NCBI GenBank assembly: GCA_019671005.1
Contig: CM033724.1
Coordinates: forward strand, 20,313,786 to 20,377,785
Direction: 5' to 3'
Source of the DNA: Hibiscus mutabilis
Taxonomy: Eukaryota > Streptophyta > Magnoliopsida > Malvales > Malvaceae
DNA length: 64,000 bases
Part shown: in pieces, positions 23,120-36,609 of the stretch
How the letters are laid out: the number at the start of each line of letters is the position of its first letter
Position numbering within the stretch: the stretch's first letter is position 1
Made by a program: the position numbers and the translations under genes
The notes under the pieces: model-generated
What the model was told of the DNA's origin: nothing
Database searches by the model: none
The model's input: only the letters and a program-made list of their open reading frames with translations

Positions 23120-25099
23120 TGTAATATCCTGAAAATCGGCCTAGTTAGGATTAAGTTTCGGTGATCAGAAAGCTTGTTTCTGATGAAGTAAAAAGGATAT
23201 TAAAATGTGATTAAAGGATTGAAATTGAATAATTAGAAAATTTTGATAATTAAAGGATCAAATTAAAGTTTAAATGTGAAGCCTATGGATAAATATGGAA
23301 GATTTGAAATATAGGATAATGTGTAAAAGATTTATGAGAATATGAAGACTAGGTAGGTAATTAGACCACCTAGTGATCTGATAGAAAGAAATTAAAATAT
23401 CATTGGTGGCTGAAAGTTAAGGTTCTTAAAGTATGAAAGATGAGAAATTCAATGACTAAGAGTGTAGTTTTCCCATGGCCTTTATTCGTAGGAAGGAAAG
23501 GTTTTTGGAGGATGTCTCTTGTAATTACCCCATTGTCATAAACCTTTTTCATGACCAATCAAAATGGTGAGGGTGGAAAAGTGGAAAGTAGGCTAATGAT
23601 GATGTTGGAGATTAATAATGATTTTTTAATTAATCTTTAGAATTGATAAGGATAAAAAGATGATAACAATAAGTGAGAGATATTCTTCTAAGTCTCGGTT
23701 AAGTAAAAAAAGAAAGTTTCCTAGGAAGCCATTGTTGTCTTCTACCTAAGGTGCAAGTAAGCACCTCAAGCATACACCTCCATTGTTACTCAAGGTAAGC
23801 TTGAGTTTTCTTAAGTCTTTCACCTTTAATCGCCTTCTAACAATTGGGCCGAGAAAACCCCTTTACCAATTTGATGTCCTAATATCTAAATCAAGATGGA
23901 TTAATAAGTTAAGTTATGGAAAATCCTAGATCACCATTCATGATTTCTAAGCTTATCCTCTTGCTATTTCTATAGCTAAGTGATGTTATGGAATAAGTTT
24001 ATGTCTTTATGAGAAACTTTGTAATCCTTTGTCTAGGTCTCTTGTCCAAGCTTAAGTGTCCCAAGGTGAGGAATCACCTTCTCCTTCAAATTAAGCAATT
24101 CAAAAGCAAAGAAATAATTCTATGAAAGCTCTAGAAACTTCAAGTAGTTCGGTGAGTGTAGTTTATGGTTTGGATGGCTAGGTGTCATCCTTGTTGTGTT
24201 ATCTTCTCCATTTTTATTATATGATTGTTGTTGAATTGTTCATTGGCTCATATAGATCAATTGGTGGTAATACTCATGTCATTGGAAAGCATTGGTAAGT
24301 CCTTTTGTGTTGTCTTGCATCATTGTGCATTGGCAAAGATCATTGCATTGGTAAGTTCATTGCATCGACAAGTTTATAGCATTAACTAAATCTTTACATC
24401 GATGAAAAAAATAACATTTATAAGATTACCGTATTGAAAAAGACAATGTATTGGCAAGGCTATTGTATTGATGAAACTATTGTATTGACAAGGATTATTG
24501 TAACCCCCTCGACCTGGCCTAGTCACAAGACCGAACCGAGCAAGCTATATTAGGTTTACTGAGGTAAACCGTTAAGATGACACTCAAAACATGACCATTT
24601 TTTTTTCTTTTATCTTATCTAGAGGCATAATTATTAACCTACATGTACATACTGATCATACGTGTAAACTTAACTCAATCGGGCATCGAATTGACATCCA
24701 ATTGATCGCTATTACAAAATAGGGACCAAAATGTAATTTCCATAAGTTAAGGGTTCAATTAAAAAATTAATTTTACCAATCCACAATTAAGTTCATTTCT
24801 TAGAGGCTCGTGAAATTTTGTCGCAATTAGATCACCACAGCACCCTCAATTTATCATTCAAACATTTAGGGACCAAATTGTAAATCTACAAAACTATAAG
24901 GACTTACCTAAAATTTGATTTACCAATCTTCAATTAGTCATGTTTCATGCATATGTGTCAAATTCAACTTAAAACAACCATCCAAACTCATTCAATTGCA
25001 TACACAACGTCTAGGGACCAAACTACAAGATTTCAAAGCTTAAATCGAACATATAACTGAAATAAGGGTCCTTGGTCTCGGTACACGGGTTTTCAGATC

Positions 25100-25262
25100 A
25101 ATACGGGGTCAAATTATATTAGAAGTTTTGAAACCACCCCTACAGGTTTGAAACCAGGCCTCCAGAACTTAAAACGCGTACCGGTATGACTCCCCGCGTA
25201 CCGCACCCCATAGCCAATTTTGGCCTACAGGTTTCGAAACCAGGGGCCAGGTTTTGAAACCT
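25100..25262. repeat. GGTTTCGAAACC palindromes in the left D LTR
   Basis: Four related 12-base palindromes at about 25123, 25146, 25230 and 25250; only 25230-25241 is perfect here. A CGCGTACCGGTATG phrase lies between them. Compare 46869-47007 in the other D LTR, where different copies are intact. Confidence 0.7.
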
Positions 25263-26090
25263 CTGGGCCTGGAATGAGAATTTAAACTGGTTTTTCATCC
25301 ATTTATGATTTCAGAAACACTCAAACATATATCCAACATATTCAAGGATCGAACCACATCAAAGCATCACAGATTCAACATCGATTCATGTCATCTTGCA
25401 TCAAATGAAAATCTATAGGCATGCTTCCTAGAAATCAATAAATCGGCGCATGAAACTTCAAACCATCACCAAAACACGTTATAATGACCATTAACAATTC
25501 AAGAGCAACTAGACAAACTTGCTCGAACAAAGAGTTTAACAACCATCTCCCGAAACATCAACGAGAACCCTATTGCCCTTATTAATTATAGTCTAATTCC
25601 AAAAACATACTTTGATTACCAAGTCTTGTTGAGATTCCTTGCTTCCCGCTGCCTCCCAAACCTTTAGTTCTCTGCATTGATGGACAAAGGGAGCGTAAGC
25701 ACACTAGGCTTAGTGAGGAGTGCTAAAAAACAACACACCATCAATGCATTTAAAACTATTTTCCATCAACGCTATGAAATTCCCATTTCAAACCATATTT
25801 ATCATCATATAAAACATCATGCCTTTAAAACCATGCACTTTAACACTTTCAAAACCAACATATTAAACCATATGCAACATGTATCATTAACCAACAACAT
25901 TTCACATTGCTAACCCTCTTCCTGAGCCTTCCCATGCATTACTACCAAATGCAAAGCTCAAGGAGAAAACACGTATAAATCACATTATACAACATAATAC
26001 ATTTCAATGATACATTAACAATTATATTGGCTCACAAGTGATCAACCTCAACACCAACATTTCCATTAAACCATTATTAAACATTGGTAA

Positions 26091-28608
26091 TGTAATACCC
26101 CAAAATCTACTAAGTTGATTAAGGGTCATTTAGTACTAAGATAATAGCTTAAAAGCTAACTTAGTGACTAAAATGACAAAAATGCGAAAGTTGGGATTTC
26201 TTTAATTATGGGTTTTGGAAAGGAAATTTCTAAGGTTTAAAGGTATCATGTGATAGATAGTGAATTGAATAAGGTGTTATTAAAGTTTGGTTGAATACCA
26301 AGGAAAATTGGAATGGAAATTGAAGTTTAAAAGTTCAGTGACCAAAATGTAAATTTTGAAAATTTTATGGCTAAAGTATAAACTTTGGAAAAGTTTGGGG
26401 ACTAAAGTTGTAATTTCCCAAAAGTTAAGGGTTTTTATTTCATAAATAAATAGATCACCTAAGGGTGTGAATCGAATGCGGAATTTTTGGCTCGATCTGA
26501 TACTTCGATTATTGGGAAAATTATAGTTAAAGTTTAAGTGGAATTCGGATACCCTGATCGAACTGAAATTTTTTGAAGTTTTACCATATGATATAGAAAG
26601 GTTATAAAATTCATTTCCAAGTGTTGGAAATATTTTTAGTTCGATTCAAGATGAATCCTACAGTTTATTTCTGAGTAAAGGATTATTTATTAGTATATTG
26701 GATCGAATGAAAATTTTGGAGACTGATCCAAAAGATATGTAAAAATTCATAAAATATTACTTTATGAATATTTTATTATATTTGGTTGGATTCCAACTAG
26801 ATTTAGTTGAATTTTTACAAGAATGACAAACTAGTAAATAAAAACTAGTTGGAGGGCAAATTGGTCATTTGGCCCCAATGGCAATTTTGAAATATTTAAA
26901 AAGTTATAAGGGCAATTTTGGAAAGATAAAATGGAATATTAAATCTTGGCCCTTGATTGATGATAAAATCAATCTCAACCATTGGATAAAAGGGCAAAAT
27001 TGTAATTTCACTATTAAATGAATTTAATATTCATTTAATATATATATGTGTAAGTTCATCTTTTCCAGCCAAAAATGTGAGGGCTAGGGAAAGAAAGAGA
27101 AAAAAATTTCCAAACTTGGTTTTCAGTTAAGTTCGAATCAAGGGAGGTTCAAGGTACAATGAAGGAAAGGATCGAAGAGGACTTAGTGAGGCATACTAAC
27201 ACATGGCCCAGGTGAGTGCAATGCATACATAACATTATACATAGATGTTTTATACATCACCGGTAAGACTTGCGATGAGTCTACCTGCTTTATATATTGT
27301 CATGATAATTATGTCGTTGATCATACACTTGACATACTTTAAATATGTCAAAGGTTGAAAATAAATGCATTGATCACTAGTTATTGATGACAATTTACTA
27401 TTAATGTTATTCAGTTATGAACTGCTTCATGTTAATATAAATTGATATACATCGCCATGGATGAAATTTTGATGATATAAAGCCCAAGTATGATATAGAG
27501 GTTCAAAGGTATAGTTGTCTAGCCATAGAGTCATAAACAACTGTATAAAGATTCTAAGCACTTCAGGTAAAGTGAAAATTTTATAAATACTTATTGAGGA
27601 GTATACTCATGCATGGTTTGAATATACAGACTTATTACGGGTTCTAAGCACTTCGGAGTAATTTCATAAAAACTCAATGATGGATATATTGTATACTCCG
27701 GTAAGTTTACAAAAGCACTTTGGTGCTAAGCACTCCTGGTAGAGTGCAAATAATATACATACTCAAGAAAGGTTGGGTATGGGGGGGGTGACTCGTGTAC
27801 ATAGAATCTCTAAATTTGATACCTTGGGCTAAGTAAACTAAATTGAAATAAAAAATAGAATGATAAGCTTGAAAGCTTGCAGACAGAGTTTGAAAAAGGT
27901 ATTGGTAAGCATTGAAAGCTTACGGATGGAAATGACACCAATATTGGTAAGATCTAATCTTATCACTTTGATATACATATATGCTATTACATATTTACTT
28001 ATGTTAATGAGCATGTATTGGTAAGGTGATCATATGCATTATTAATAATTAATAATTAATATTAAGATTGATATTATGACAATTGCACTTAAATTTGAAT
28101 TATTGCCTCACTAAGTAAATACTTAGTGTGTAACTGCTTTACACGTAGGAAAGAAGAAATTGTTGGAGTAAGGAGCATATACGGACATCATCAATCAATA
28201 ATAGGTACATCAGTATCAGTAAGATATCTTTTGACATTGTTTGATATTTACTAGTTGGCATGCATATTAAAAGGGTATGCTTGCTCTGATAGAATTTGTA
28301 TTTTATTTGGTATTTGGATGAATTTTAAATCAGGCAGTTTTTAGGCAGTTTTATTAATTATATCAAGACAAATTAAATTGACAAGTTGCTGCCTGAAAAT
28401 AAATTCGATTTGAAGATGAAAATATTATTTTTAAACTTTACACGAATAACTAGATTTGTAAATAAAAACTTAAAGAAACAAAATTTTACCAAGTTACAAA
28501 TGTAGAGGGTTTTACAAATGTTTTGTGATATCTCTGACTCGTATTCAGCTATGAATACGGGAAAGGGGTATTACATTTATGCTATGAATAATGGAAATGG
28601 GTATTACA
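26091..28608 (+). repeat. LTR1 of T
   Basis: 2518 bp, from TGTAATACCCC to GGGTATTACA. It lacks a segment of about 20 bases around CATTGTAACA that LTR2 and LTR3 keep (near 34006 and 39616). Its end is extended by 33 bp: a first ...GGGGTATTACA ends at 28575 and a second, diverged copy of the terminal segment ends at 28608. Confidence 0.88.
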
Positions 28609-28613
28609 TTTAT

Positions 28614-28627
28614 TGGTATCAGTGCTA
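28614..28627 (+). promoter_or_regulatory. Primer-binding site of T, copy 1
   Basis: TGGTATCAGTGCTA, one base off the initiator tRNA-Met consensus TGGTATCAGAGC, five bases after LTR1. The second interior has the unmutated form at 34130-34141. Confidence 0.8.
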
Positions 28628-29080
28628 CAGGTTTAGCCGATTCTCGGCCTAAATGGAAGTGGTTTTATGTTAAAAAGAGTATACATGCCACTAGGATATT
28701 AATATTACTGATCTGATGTTTTTACGATTTGATTGATGTCGCTCCTTACTAATGTAAATTGGGAGGAATTATAAGAAATATTTGAGTCAAGAAAGCGTGA
28801 GGAACTGGTAAATTGGAAGCTTTGGAAGGAATCAAGAGTAGTAACAATAAGGTTAATAATAACCCTTCGGATAAATATGAACAAGAAAGGGGCACTGGTA
28901 CAACTAGAAGTGCTTGTGCCAGATTAAGGAACTGAATTGAAAGGAAAAGCAGATTAAGGTCCAGTGATTGTTGATTTATAACTGAATAATCTAAGGATTA
29001 CACTGGACGGATACCGAGAAATTGGATTGAGCTATTTTGTTGCTATGAGATTTAAGCTAGATTAGAAAACCATCTGAATT
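28628..29080 (+). other. Leader and residual gag region, interior 1
   Basis: Only about 450 bases separate the primer site from protease-like sequence, against well over 1 kb of gag in complete Tekay/Del elements. No zinc-knuckle or gag core motif is recognised, so most of gag is deleted. Confidence 0.5.
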
Positions 29081-29584
29081 TGCTTCATAGCCAGGATTGC
29101 ATATATCAGTTAGAGTTTATAACATCGAGACTGATAAAGATTGGGATGATTCAAAAATCATAGAAGGTACATCTTATCTTTTTGGATAAACTTGTATTGA
29201 TGTTGATGGGTCCTAGCTTTACACATTCGTATATAAGTACGAAGTTGAATGGTGAATGCGATATCCTTATAGAACCCATTTCAAGTAATATAGCGGTCAC
29301 GAATTTGCTGGGTTGTAATGTAAGGGCGAGCTGAACATGTGGAATTGCTCGATAAAAACATAAGAAATAGAGTTCCGATAAACTTAATGGAATTATCTTT
29401 TGAGGAGTCTAAGATGATTGTGGCCATGAATTGGTTACCTTCCCATCAGGTCATGATGAATTGTCGCATAAAGTGGTTAATATTGAAAAACATGGAAGGC
29501 ACAAAAATAGTAGTAGTTGATAAAAGGGTAAACCCCTTTTCTAATGTAATTTCAGTTTTTTTATTAAGGAAATTGTTGTTATAA
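29081..29584 (+). pseudogene. Protease remnant of T, copy 1
   Basis: The family pattern of a chromovirus aspartic protease can be followed through several frames. Around 29190-29250 a frame reads GPSFTHSYISTKLN, matching the family segment around the active-site D-x-G-S-T-H, but the Asp is replaced. The best-preserved part, 29339-29584, is open for 81 codons and contains LMELSFEESKMIVAMNWLPS, matching the usual ...LSFEEFDVILGMDWLS. Frame changes and stops separate the pieces. It once cut the Gag-Pol polyprotein; it cannot now. Confidence 0.7.
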
Positions 29585-29689
29585 GGTTGCTAAGTTTTCT
29601 TAGCAAATGTAGTAGATGCTCGGGCTATTGAAGTTAAATTGAAAATTAACTCGACTATCCAAAAATTTATGGATGTATTCCCAGGTGAA

Positions 29690-30910
29690 TTACTCATAAT
29701 TACCTCTAGATTCAGAGGTGAAATTCAAAATAAAGATGTTACCAGGCATTGCGCCTAAATTAATGGCCCCGTATAAAATGGCTTCGATCAAACTTCGAGA
29801 TTTAAAGGTACAAATTTCAAGGAATGTTAGGTCGATGTTTTATAAAGTCAAGTGTGTCACCTTGAGGGCACACCAGTGTTAATTGTGAAAGAGAAAGACT
29901 GATTTCTATCAGCTCGAGAAGGTATTAGTAAAGAATAAATATCTTCTTCCGAAGACTGATGATCTTTTGATTAGTTAAAAATCAAGGAATAAGAAATTCT
30001 AAAGATAGCTTTTCCGACTCGGTATGAATACTATGAGTTCGTGATGATACCTACGGCATTTATAAGCCTAATGAACCAAGTATTCTAATTTTGCTTGGAC
30101 CAATTTTTGGTAGAATTCATTGAGTATATTTTGGTCTATTCAAAGGAAAAATGAAGAATAAGATGCCCATTTTGCATTGTTCTTCAGACCTTTCGAGAAA
30201 AGAAGCTATATGCTAAATTGTTAAAGTATGTGATTGGTTGTCTAAAGTTGTTTTATTAGTTATGTGGATTGGGCAATGGGAATAAGAATAGACCTCAAGA
30301 AAGTACAAATTATAGTTGAATGGAAACCTCTAAAAAATGTTTTAGAGGTTAGAATTTCTAGATGATTGTCTCCTCATTGACCAAGCTATTGAGGAAAGAA
30401 ATGTCGTTCAGTTGAACAGATCAATGCTAAGAAATCTTTGAGACATTAAAGGAGATCTTAATAGAAGCCGCGGTACCAGTACAACCAGAATCGGGTAAAG
30501 ATTATGTGGTGTATAGTGATGCTTCTTATAACAGTTTGGGATGCGTACTTATGCAAGAAGGAAAAGTAATGGTCTATGCTTGAGACAACTTCAGATATAT
30601 GAGAGGAATTATCTTACTTAGAATTTGGAGCTAGCAATGGTTGTATTTGCTTTAAAAGATATAGTATCATTATTTATATAGTGAACGATGCTATATTTAT
30701 ATAGGTTATAAAAGTTTAAAGTATATGCTTACTAAAGAAGAGTTAAACTTGACGTAAAGAAGTTGGATTGAGCTTTTTAAGAATTATGATATGGTCATTG
30801 ACTATAATCCAGAAAAAGCTAATGTGATAGCCGACGCTCTCAGTCGAAAGACAATTGTTGCCTTAAGAGTTACGAATGCAAGATTGGCATTAAAAGAAGA
30901 TGGTGTTTTG
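29690..30910 (+). pseudogene. Reverse transcriptase and RNase H remnant of T, copy 1
   Basis: Chromovirus RT and RNase H are recognisable in short runs. About 29710-29800 matches the region around the family MPGIAPKSMAPYRM. At about 30020-30085 a frame reads YYEFVMIP then TAFISLMNQVF, in which the family FGLTNAP is missing. The catalytic FIDD box at about 30113 reads FIEYILVYSK, so both Asp of the pair are altered. RNase H follows: YSDASYNSLGCVLMQ near 30513-30560 and YNPEKANVIADALSRK near 30800-30850. Many stops and frame changes lie between. It copied element RNA into DNA in the ancestor; it is dead here. Confidence 0.78.
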
Positions 30911-31089
30911 ATTGTCAAGTTAAGAATAAAATTTACCATATTGGATTAAATAAGATATCTTTAAAGAAAGGATGAAAATGTTGTCAAGGTGCAAACAAGT
31001 GGAAAAGAGTGAAACTGAAAACTTGGAAGTTAGGTTTGATAGATATTTGTATTATCAAGGAATAATTTCTAACTCAATGGTGGAAACTA

Positions 31090-31593
31090 TATGTTGACCC
31101 TAAAAGAAAAGATATTTAATATGAAGTTAAGGATAAAGTATTCCTTAAAAGTTTCACCTTGGAAGAAGGTGTTATGGTTTAGACAAAGAGAAAGTTAAGT
31201 TCAAAATTTATTGGGCTATAAGAAATTGTGAAAGGAGTTAGTCTGATAGTTAAGCTTAATAGTTAGCTTTATCTTTGGAAATGAACAAGATTCATAATGT
31301 ATCAATGCTCTGGAAATATTGATTAGACCCTTCACATGTTGTTACTCTGAAGAAAATAGAGATTCAGTCGGATTTAAGCTATGAAAAAGAACTGGTAATG
31401 ATCCTAGCACATGGAGTCAAAGAACTAAGAAAACAAGACAATCCTATTTGTTAAAGTTCTTTGACAAAAAAATCACAAGGTTAAAGAAAAGATTTGAGAG
31501 AAATAAGAAGAAACTATAAGAAAATAGTTTCATCACCTTTTGGAACCAAGTATTGAAAAATTCGAGGATAAATTTTCTTAAGGGGGAGAGAAT
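31090..31593 (+). pseudogene. Integrase C-terminal remnant of T, copy 1, core deleted
   Basis: The sequence passes from the region just after RNase H (about 30980-31090) directly to the integrase tail. The tail shows the family phrases SLKVSPWKKV near 31150, SKFIGL near 31205, LEMNKIHNVSMLWKY-like sequence near 31280-31320 and a decayed chromodomain-like end (family KVLW...EATWE) near 31450-31540. The HHCC and DDE catalytic core, several hundred codons in complete elements, is absent. The last bases form the polypurine module (TTCTTAAGGGGGAGAGAAT) before LTR2. Copy 2 has the same arrangement. Confidence 0.72.
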
Positions 31594-34124
31594 TGTAATA
31601 CCCCAAAATTTACTAAGTTGATTAAGGGTCATTTAGTACTAAGATAATAGCTTAAAAGCTAACTTAGTGACTAAAATGACAAAAATGAGAAAGTTGGGAT
31701 TTCTTTAATTATAGGTTTTGGAAAGGAAATTTCTAAGGTTTAAAGGTATCATGTTATAGATAGTGAATTGAATAATGTATTCTTAAAGTTTTGTTGAATA
31801 CCAAGGAAAATTGGAATGGAAATTGAAGTTTAAAAGTTTAGTAACCAAAATGTAAATTTTGAAAATTTTATGGCTAAAGTATAAACTTTGGAAAAGTTTG
31901 GGGACTAAAGTTGTAATTTCCCAAAAGTTAAGGGTTTTTATTTCATAAATAAATAGATCACCTAAGGGTGTGAATCGAATGCGGAATTTTTGGTTCGATA
32001 TGATACTTCGATTATTAGGAAAATTGCAGTTAAAGTTTAAGTGGAATTCGGATACCCGGATCAAACTGAAAAATTTTGAAGTTTTAGCATATGATAGAGA
32101 AAGATTATAAAATTCATTTCAAAGTGTTGGAAATATTTTTAGTTCGATTCAAGATGAATCCTACAGTTTATTCTGAGTAAAGGATTATTTATCAGTATAT
32201 TTGATCGAATGGAAATTTTGGAGACTGATCCAAAAGATATGGAAAAATTCATAAAATATTACTTTATGAATATTTTATTATAGTTGGTGGGATTCCAACT
32301 AGATTTGGTTGAATTTTCACAAGAATGGCAAACTAGTAAATAAAAACTAGTTGGAGGGCAAATTGGTCATTTGGCCCCAATGGCAATTTTGAAATATTTA
32401 AAAAGTTATAAGGGCAATTTTGGAAAGAGAAAATGGAATATTAAATCTTGGCCCTTGATTGATGATAAAATCAATCTCAACCATTCGATAAAAAGGGCAA
32501 AATTGTAATTTCACTATTAAATGAATTTAATATTCATTTAATAGATATATGTGTAAAATAATGGTAAAATGTTCATCTTTTCCATCCAAAAACGTGAGGG
32601 ATAGGGAAAGAAAGAGAGAAAATTTTTCAAGCTCGATTCAAGCCCCGAAACTCGGTTTTCAGTTAAGTTCGAATCAAGGGAGGTTCAAGGTGCAATGAAG
32701 GAAATGATCGAATAGGACTTAGTGAGGCATACTAATACATGGCCTAGGTGAGTGCAATGCATACATAACATTATACATAGATGTTTTATACATCACCGGT
32801 AAGACTTGCGATGAGTCTACCTGGTTTATATATTATCATGATAATTATGTCATTGATCATACATTTGACATACTTTAAATATGTCAAAGGTTGAAAATAA
32901 ATGCATTGATCACTAGTTATTGATGATGAATTACTATTAATGGTATTCGATTATGAACTGCTTCATGTTAATATAAATTGATATACATTGTCATAGATTA
33001 AATATTTGATGATATAAAGCCCAAGTATGATATAGAGGTTCAAAGGTCTAGCCATAGAGTCATAAATAGCTGTATAAAGATTCTAAGCACTCCAGGTAAA
33101 GTGAAAATTTTATAAATACTCATTTATGAGTATACTCATGCATGGTTTGAGTATACGGACTTATTACGGGTGCTAAGCACTTAAAAGTAATTTCATAAAA
33201 ACTCAATGAGGGATATATTGTATACTCCGGTAAGTATACAGAAACACTTCAATGCTAAGCACTCCCGGTAGAGTGCAAATAATATACATACTCAAGAAAG
33301 GTTGGGTATGGGGGGATGACTTGTGTACATAGAATCTCTTAATTCGATACCTTGGGCTAAGTAAACTGGATTGAAATAAAAAAATAGAATGATAAGCTTG
33401 AAAGCTTGCAGACGAGTTGGAAAAAGGTATTGGTAAGCATTGAAAGCTTACGGATAGAAAATGGCACCAATATTGGTAAGATCTAATCTTATCACTTTGA
33501 TATACATATATGCTATTACATATTTAATTATGTTAATAAGCATGTAATGGTAAGGTGATCATATGCATTATTAATAACTAATAATTAATATTGAGATTGA
33601 TATTATGGCAATTGCACTTAAATTTGAATTATTGCCTCACTAAGTAAATACTTAGCGTGTAACTGTTTTTACACGTAGGAAAGAAGAAATGGTTGGAGTA
33701 AGGAGCATGTACGGACATCATCAATCAATAACAGGTACATCAGTATCAGTAAGATATCTTTTGATACTGTTTGATATTTACTAGTTGGCATGTATATTAA
33801 AAGGGTATGCATGCTCTGATAGAATTTGTATTTTATTTGGTATCTGGATGAATTTTAAATCATGCAGTTTTTAGGCAGTTTTATTAATTATATCAAGACA
33901 AATTAAATTGATAAGTTGTTGCCTAAAAATAAATTCGATTTGAAGATGAAAATATTATTTTTAAACTTTACGCAAATAACTAGATTTGTAAATAAAAATT
34001 AAATACATTGTAACATTTTTAAAGAAACAAAATTTTACCGAGTTACAAATGTAGAGGGTTTTACAAATGTTTTGTGATATCTCTGACTTGTATTCAGCTA
34101 TGAATACGGGAAAGGAGTATTACA
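31594..34124 (+). repeat. LTR2 of T (shared middle LTR)
   Basis: 2531 bp, TGTAATACCCC to GGAGTATTACA. It serves as 3' LTR of interior 1 and 5' LTR of interior 2. In the part equivalent to the LTR3 divergent block it follows LTR1; in several sites of the right half it agrees with LTR3 against LTR1 (for example AGCGTGTAACTG near 33652). Confidence 0.88.
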
Positions 34125-34129
34125 TTTAT

Positions 34130-34141
34130 TGGTATCAGAGC
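34130..34141 (+). promoter_or_regulatory. Primer-binding site of T, copy 2
   Basis: TGGTATCAGAGC, a perfect match to the initiator tRNA-Met type site, five bases after LTR2. Confidence 0.85.
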
Positions 34142-34613
34142 TGCAGGTTTAGCCGATTCTCAGCCTAAATGGAAGTGGTTTTATGTTGAAAAGAGTATAC
34201 ATGCCACTAAGATATCAATATTACTGATTTGATGTTTTTACAATTTGATTGATGTCGCTCCTTACTAATGTAAATTAGGAGGAATTATAAGAAATATTTG
34301 AGTCAAGAAAGCGTGATGAATTGGTAAATTGGAAGCTTTGGAAGGAATCAAGGGTAGTAACAATAAGGTTAATAATAACCCTTCGGATAAATCTAAACAA
34401 GAAAGGGGCACTGATACAACAAGAAGTGCCTGTGCCGGATTAAGGAACTGAAAAGTTTAGAAACACCTGAATTGAAAGGAAAAGTAGATTAAGGTCCAGT
34501 AATTGTTGATTTATAACTGAATAATCTAAGGATTATACTGGACGGATACCGAGAAATTGGATGGAACTATTTTGTTGCTTCAAGAATTAAGCTAGATTAG
34601 AAAACCATCTGAA

Positions 34614-35110
34614 TTTGCTTTATAGTCAGGATTGCACATATCAGTTCGAGTTTATAACATCAAGACTGATAAAGATTGGGATGATTCGAAAATCATAGAA
34701 GGTACATCTCATCTTTTTGGATAAACTTGTATTGATGTTGATGGGTCCTAGCTTTACACATTCGTATATAAGTACGAAGTTGAATGGTGAATGAGATATC
34801 CTTATAGAACCCATTTCAAGTAATATAGCGGTCACGAATTTGTTGGGTTGTAATGTAAGGGCGAGCTAAACATGTGAAATTGCTCGATAAAAACATAAGA
34901 AATAGAGTTCCCGATAAACTTAATGGAATTATCTTTTGAGGAGTCTAAGATGATTGTGGGCATGGATTGGTTACCTTCCTATCAGGTCATGATGAATTGT
35001 CCCATAAAGTGATTAATATTGAAAAACATGGAAGGCACATAAATAGTAGTAGTTGATAAAAGGGTAAACCCCTTTTCTAATGTAATTTCAGTTTTTTATT
35101 AAGGAAATTG
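34614..35110 (+). pseudogene. Protease remnant of T, copy 2
   Basis: Second copy of the protease remnant, about 97 percent identical to 29081-29584 over the stretches I compared by eye. It differs by point changes and single-base indels: an extra C after GAGTTCC near 34911, and TGATTGTGGGCATGGATTGG near 34950 where copy 1 reads GTGGCCATGAATTGG, so copy 2 keeps the family G-M-D-W box that copy 1 has lost. It is still broken by frame changes. Confidence 0.68.
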
Positions 35111-35209
35111 TTGTTATAAGGTTGCTAAGTTTTCTTAGAAAATGTAGTAGATGCTCGGGCTGTTGAAGTTAAATTGAAAAATTACTCGACTATCCAAAAA
35201 TATCCAGAT

Positions 35210-36470
35210 GTATTCCCAAATGAATTACCCAGAATTACCTCTAGATTGAGAGGTGAAATTCAAAATAAAGATGTTACCAGGCATTGCGCCTAAATTAATG
35301 GCCCTATATAAAATGACTTCGACCGAACTTTGAGATTTAAAGGTACAAATTGCAAGGAATGTTAGGTCGATGTTTTATAAAGTCAAGTGTGTCATCTTGA
35401 GGGCACACCAGTGTTAATTGTGAAAGAGAAAGACTGATTTCTATTAGCTCGAGAAGGTAATAGTAAAGAATAAATATCTTCTCCCGAAGACTGATGATCT
35501 TTTGATTAGTTAAAAAATCAAGGGAGAAGAAATTCTAAAGATAGCTTTTTAGACTCGGTATGGATACTATGAGTTCGTGATGATACCTACAGCATTTATA
35601 AGCCTAATGAACCAAGTATTCTAATTTTGCTTGGACCAATTTTTGGTAGAATTCATTGACTATATTTTGGTCTATTCAAAGGAAAAGGAAGAATAAGATG
35701 CCCATTTTGCATTGTTCTTCAGACCTTTCGAGAAAAGAAGCTATATGCTAAATTGTTAAAGTATGAGATTGGTTGTCTAAAGCTGTTTTATTAGTTATGT
35801 GGATTGGGCAATGGGAATAAGAATAGACCTCAAGAAAGTACAAATTATAGTTGAATGGAAACCTCTGAAAAATGTTTTAGAGGTTTAGAATTTCTTGATG
35901 ATTGTCTCCTCATTGACCAAGCTATTGAGGAAAGAAATGCCATTAGTTGAACAGATCAATGCTAAGAAATCTTTGAGACATTAAAGGAGATCTTAATAGA
36001 AGCCATGATACTAGTACAACTAGAATCGGGTAAAGATTATGTGGTGTATAGCGATGCTTCTTATAACAGTTTGGGATGCGTACTTATGCAAGAAGGAAAA
36101 GTAATGGTCTATGCGTGAGACAGCTTAAGATATATGAGAGGAATTATCTTACTTAGAATTTGGAGCTAGCAATGGTTGTATTTGCTTTAAAAGATATAGC
36201 ATCATTATTTATACAGTGAATGATGCTATATTTATATAGGTTATAAAAGTTTAAAGTATATGCTTACTAAAGAAGAGTTAAACTTGACGTAAAGAAGTAG
36301 GATTAAGCTTTTTAAGAATTATGATATGGTCACTATCATCCAGAAAAGCTAATGTGATAGCTGACGCTCTCAGTCGAAAGACAATTGTTGCCTTAAGAGC
36401 TATGAATGCAAGATTGGCATTAAAAGAAGATGGTGTTTTGATTGTCAAGTTAAGAATAAAATTTACCATA
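35210..36470 (+). pseudogene. Reverse transcriptase and RNase H remnant of T, copy 2
   Basis: Second copy of the RT and RNase H remnant. It shares the FGLTNAP deletion and most stops with copy 1, which shows the damage predates the doubling. The FIDD box at about 35654 reads FIDYILVYSK here, so it keeps the first Asp but not the second. RNase H phrases recur: the YSDASYNSLGCVLMQ segment near 36045-36090 and the ADALSRK segment near 36358-36380. A six-base loss near 36333 removes part of the segment before it relative to copy 1. Confidence 0.75.
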
Positions 36471-36609
36471 TTGGATTAAATAAGATATCCTTAAAGAAAG
36501 GATGAAAATGTTGTCAAGGTGCAAACAAGTGGAAAAGAGTGAAACTGAAAACTTGGAAGTTAGGTTTGATAGATATTTGTATTATCAAGGAAGAATTTCT
36601 ATCTCAATG

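Noticed and set aside
25677..25913. 78-codon open frame, also open in the other D LTR at 47434-47670
   Set aside because: It is antisense to the D element and inside its LTR. Both copies are open because they are recent duplicates, and the composition (His, Asn, Thr rich) follows the base bias.
31783..32064. 93-codon minus-strand frame in LTR2 of T
   Set aside because: It is antisense LTR sequence, is not retained as a frame in LTR1 or LTR3, and has no family resemblance.
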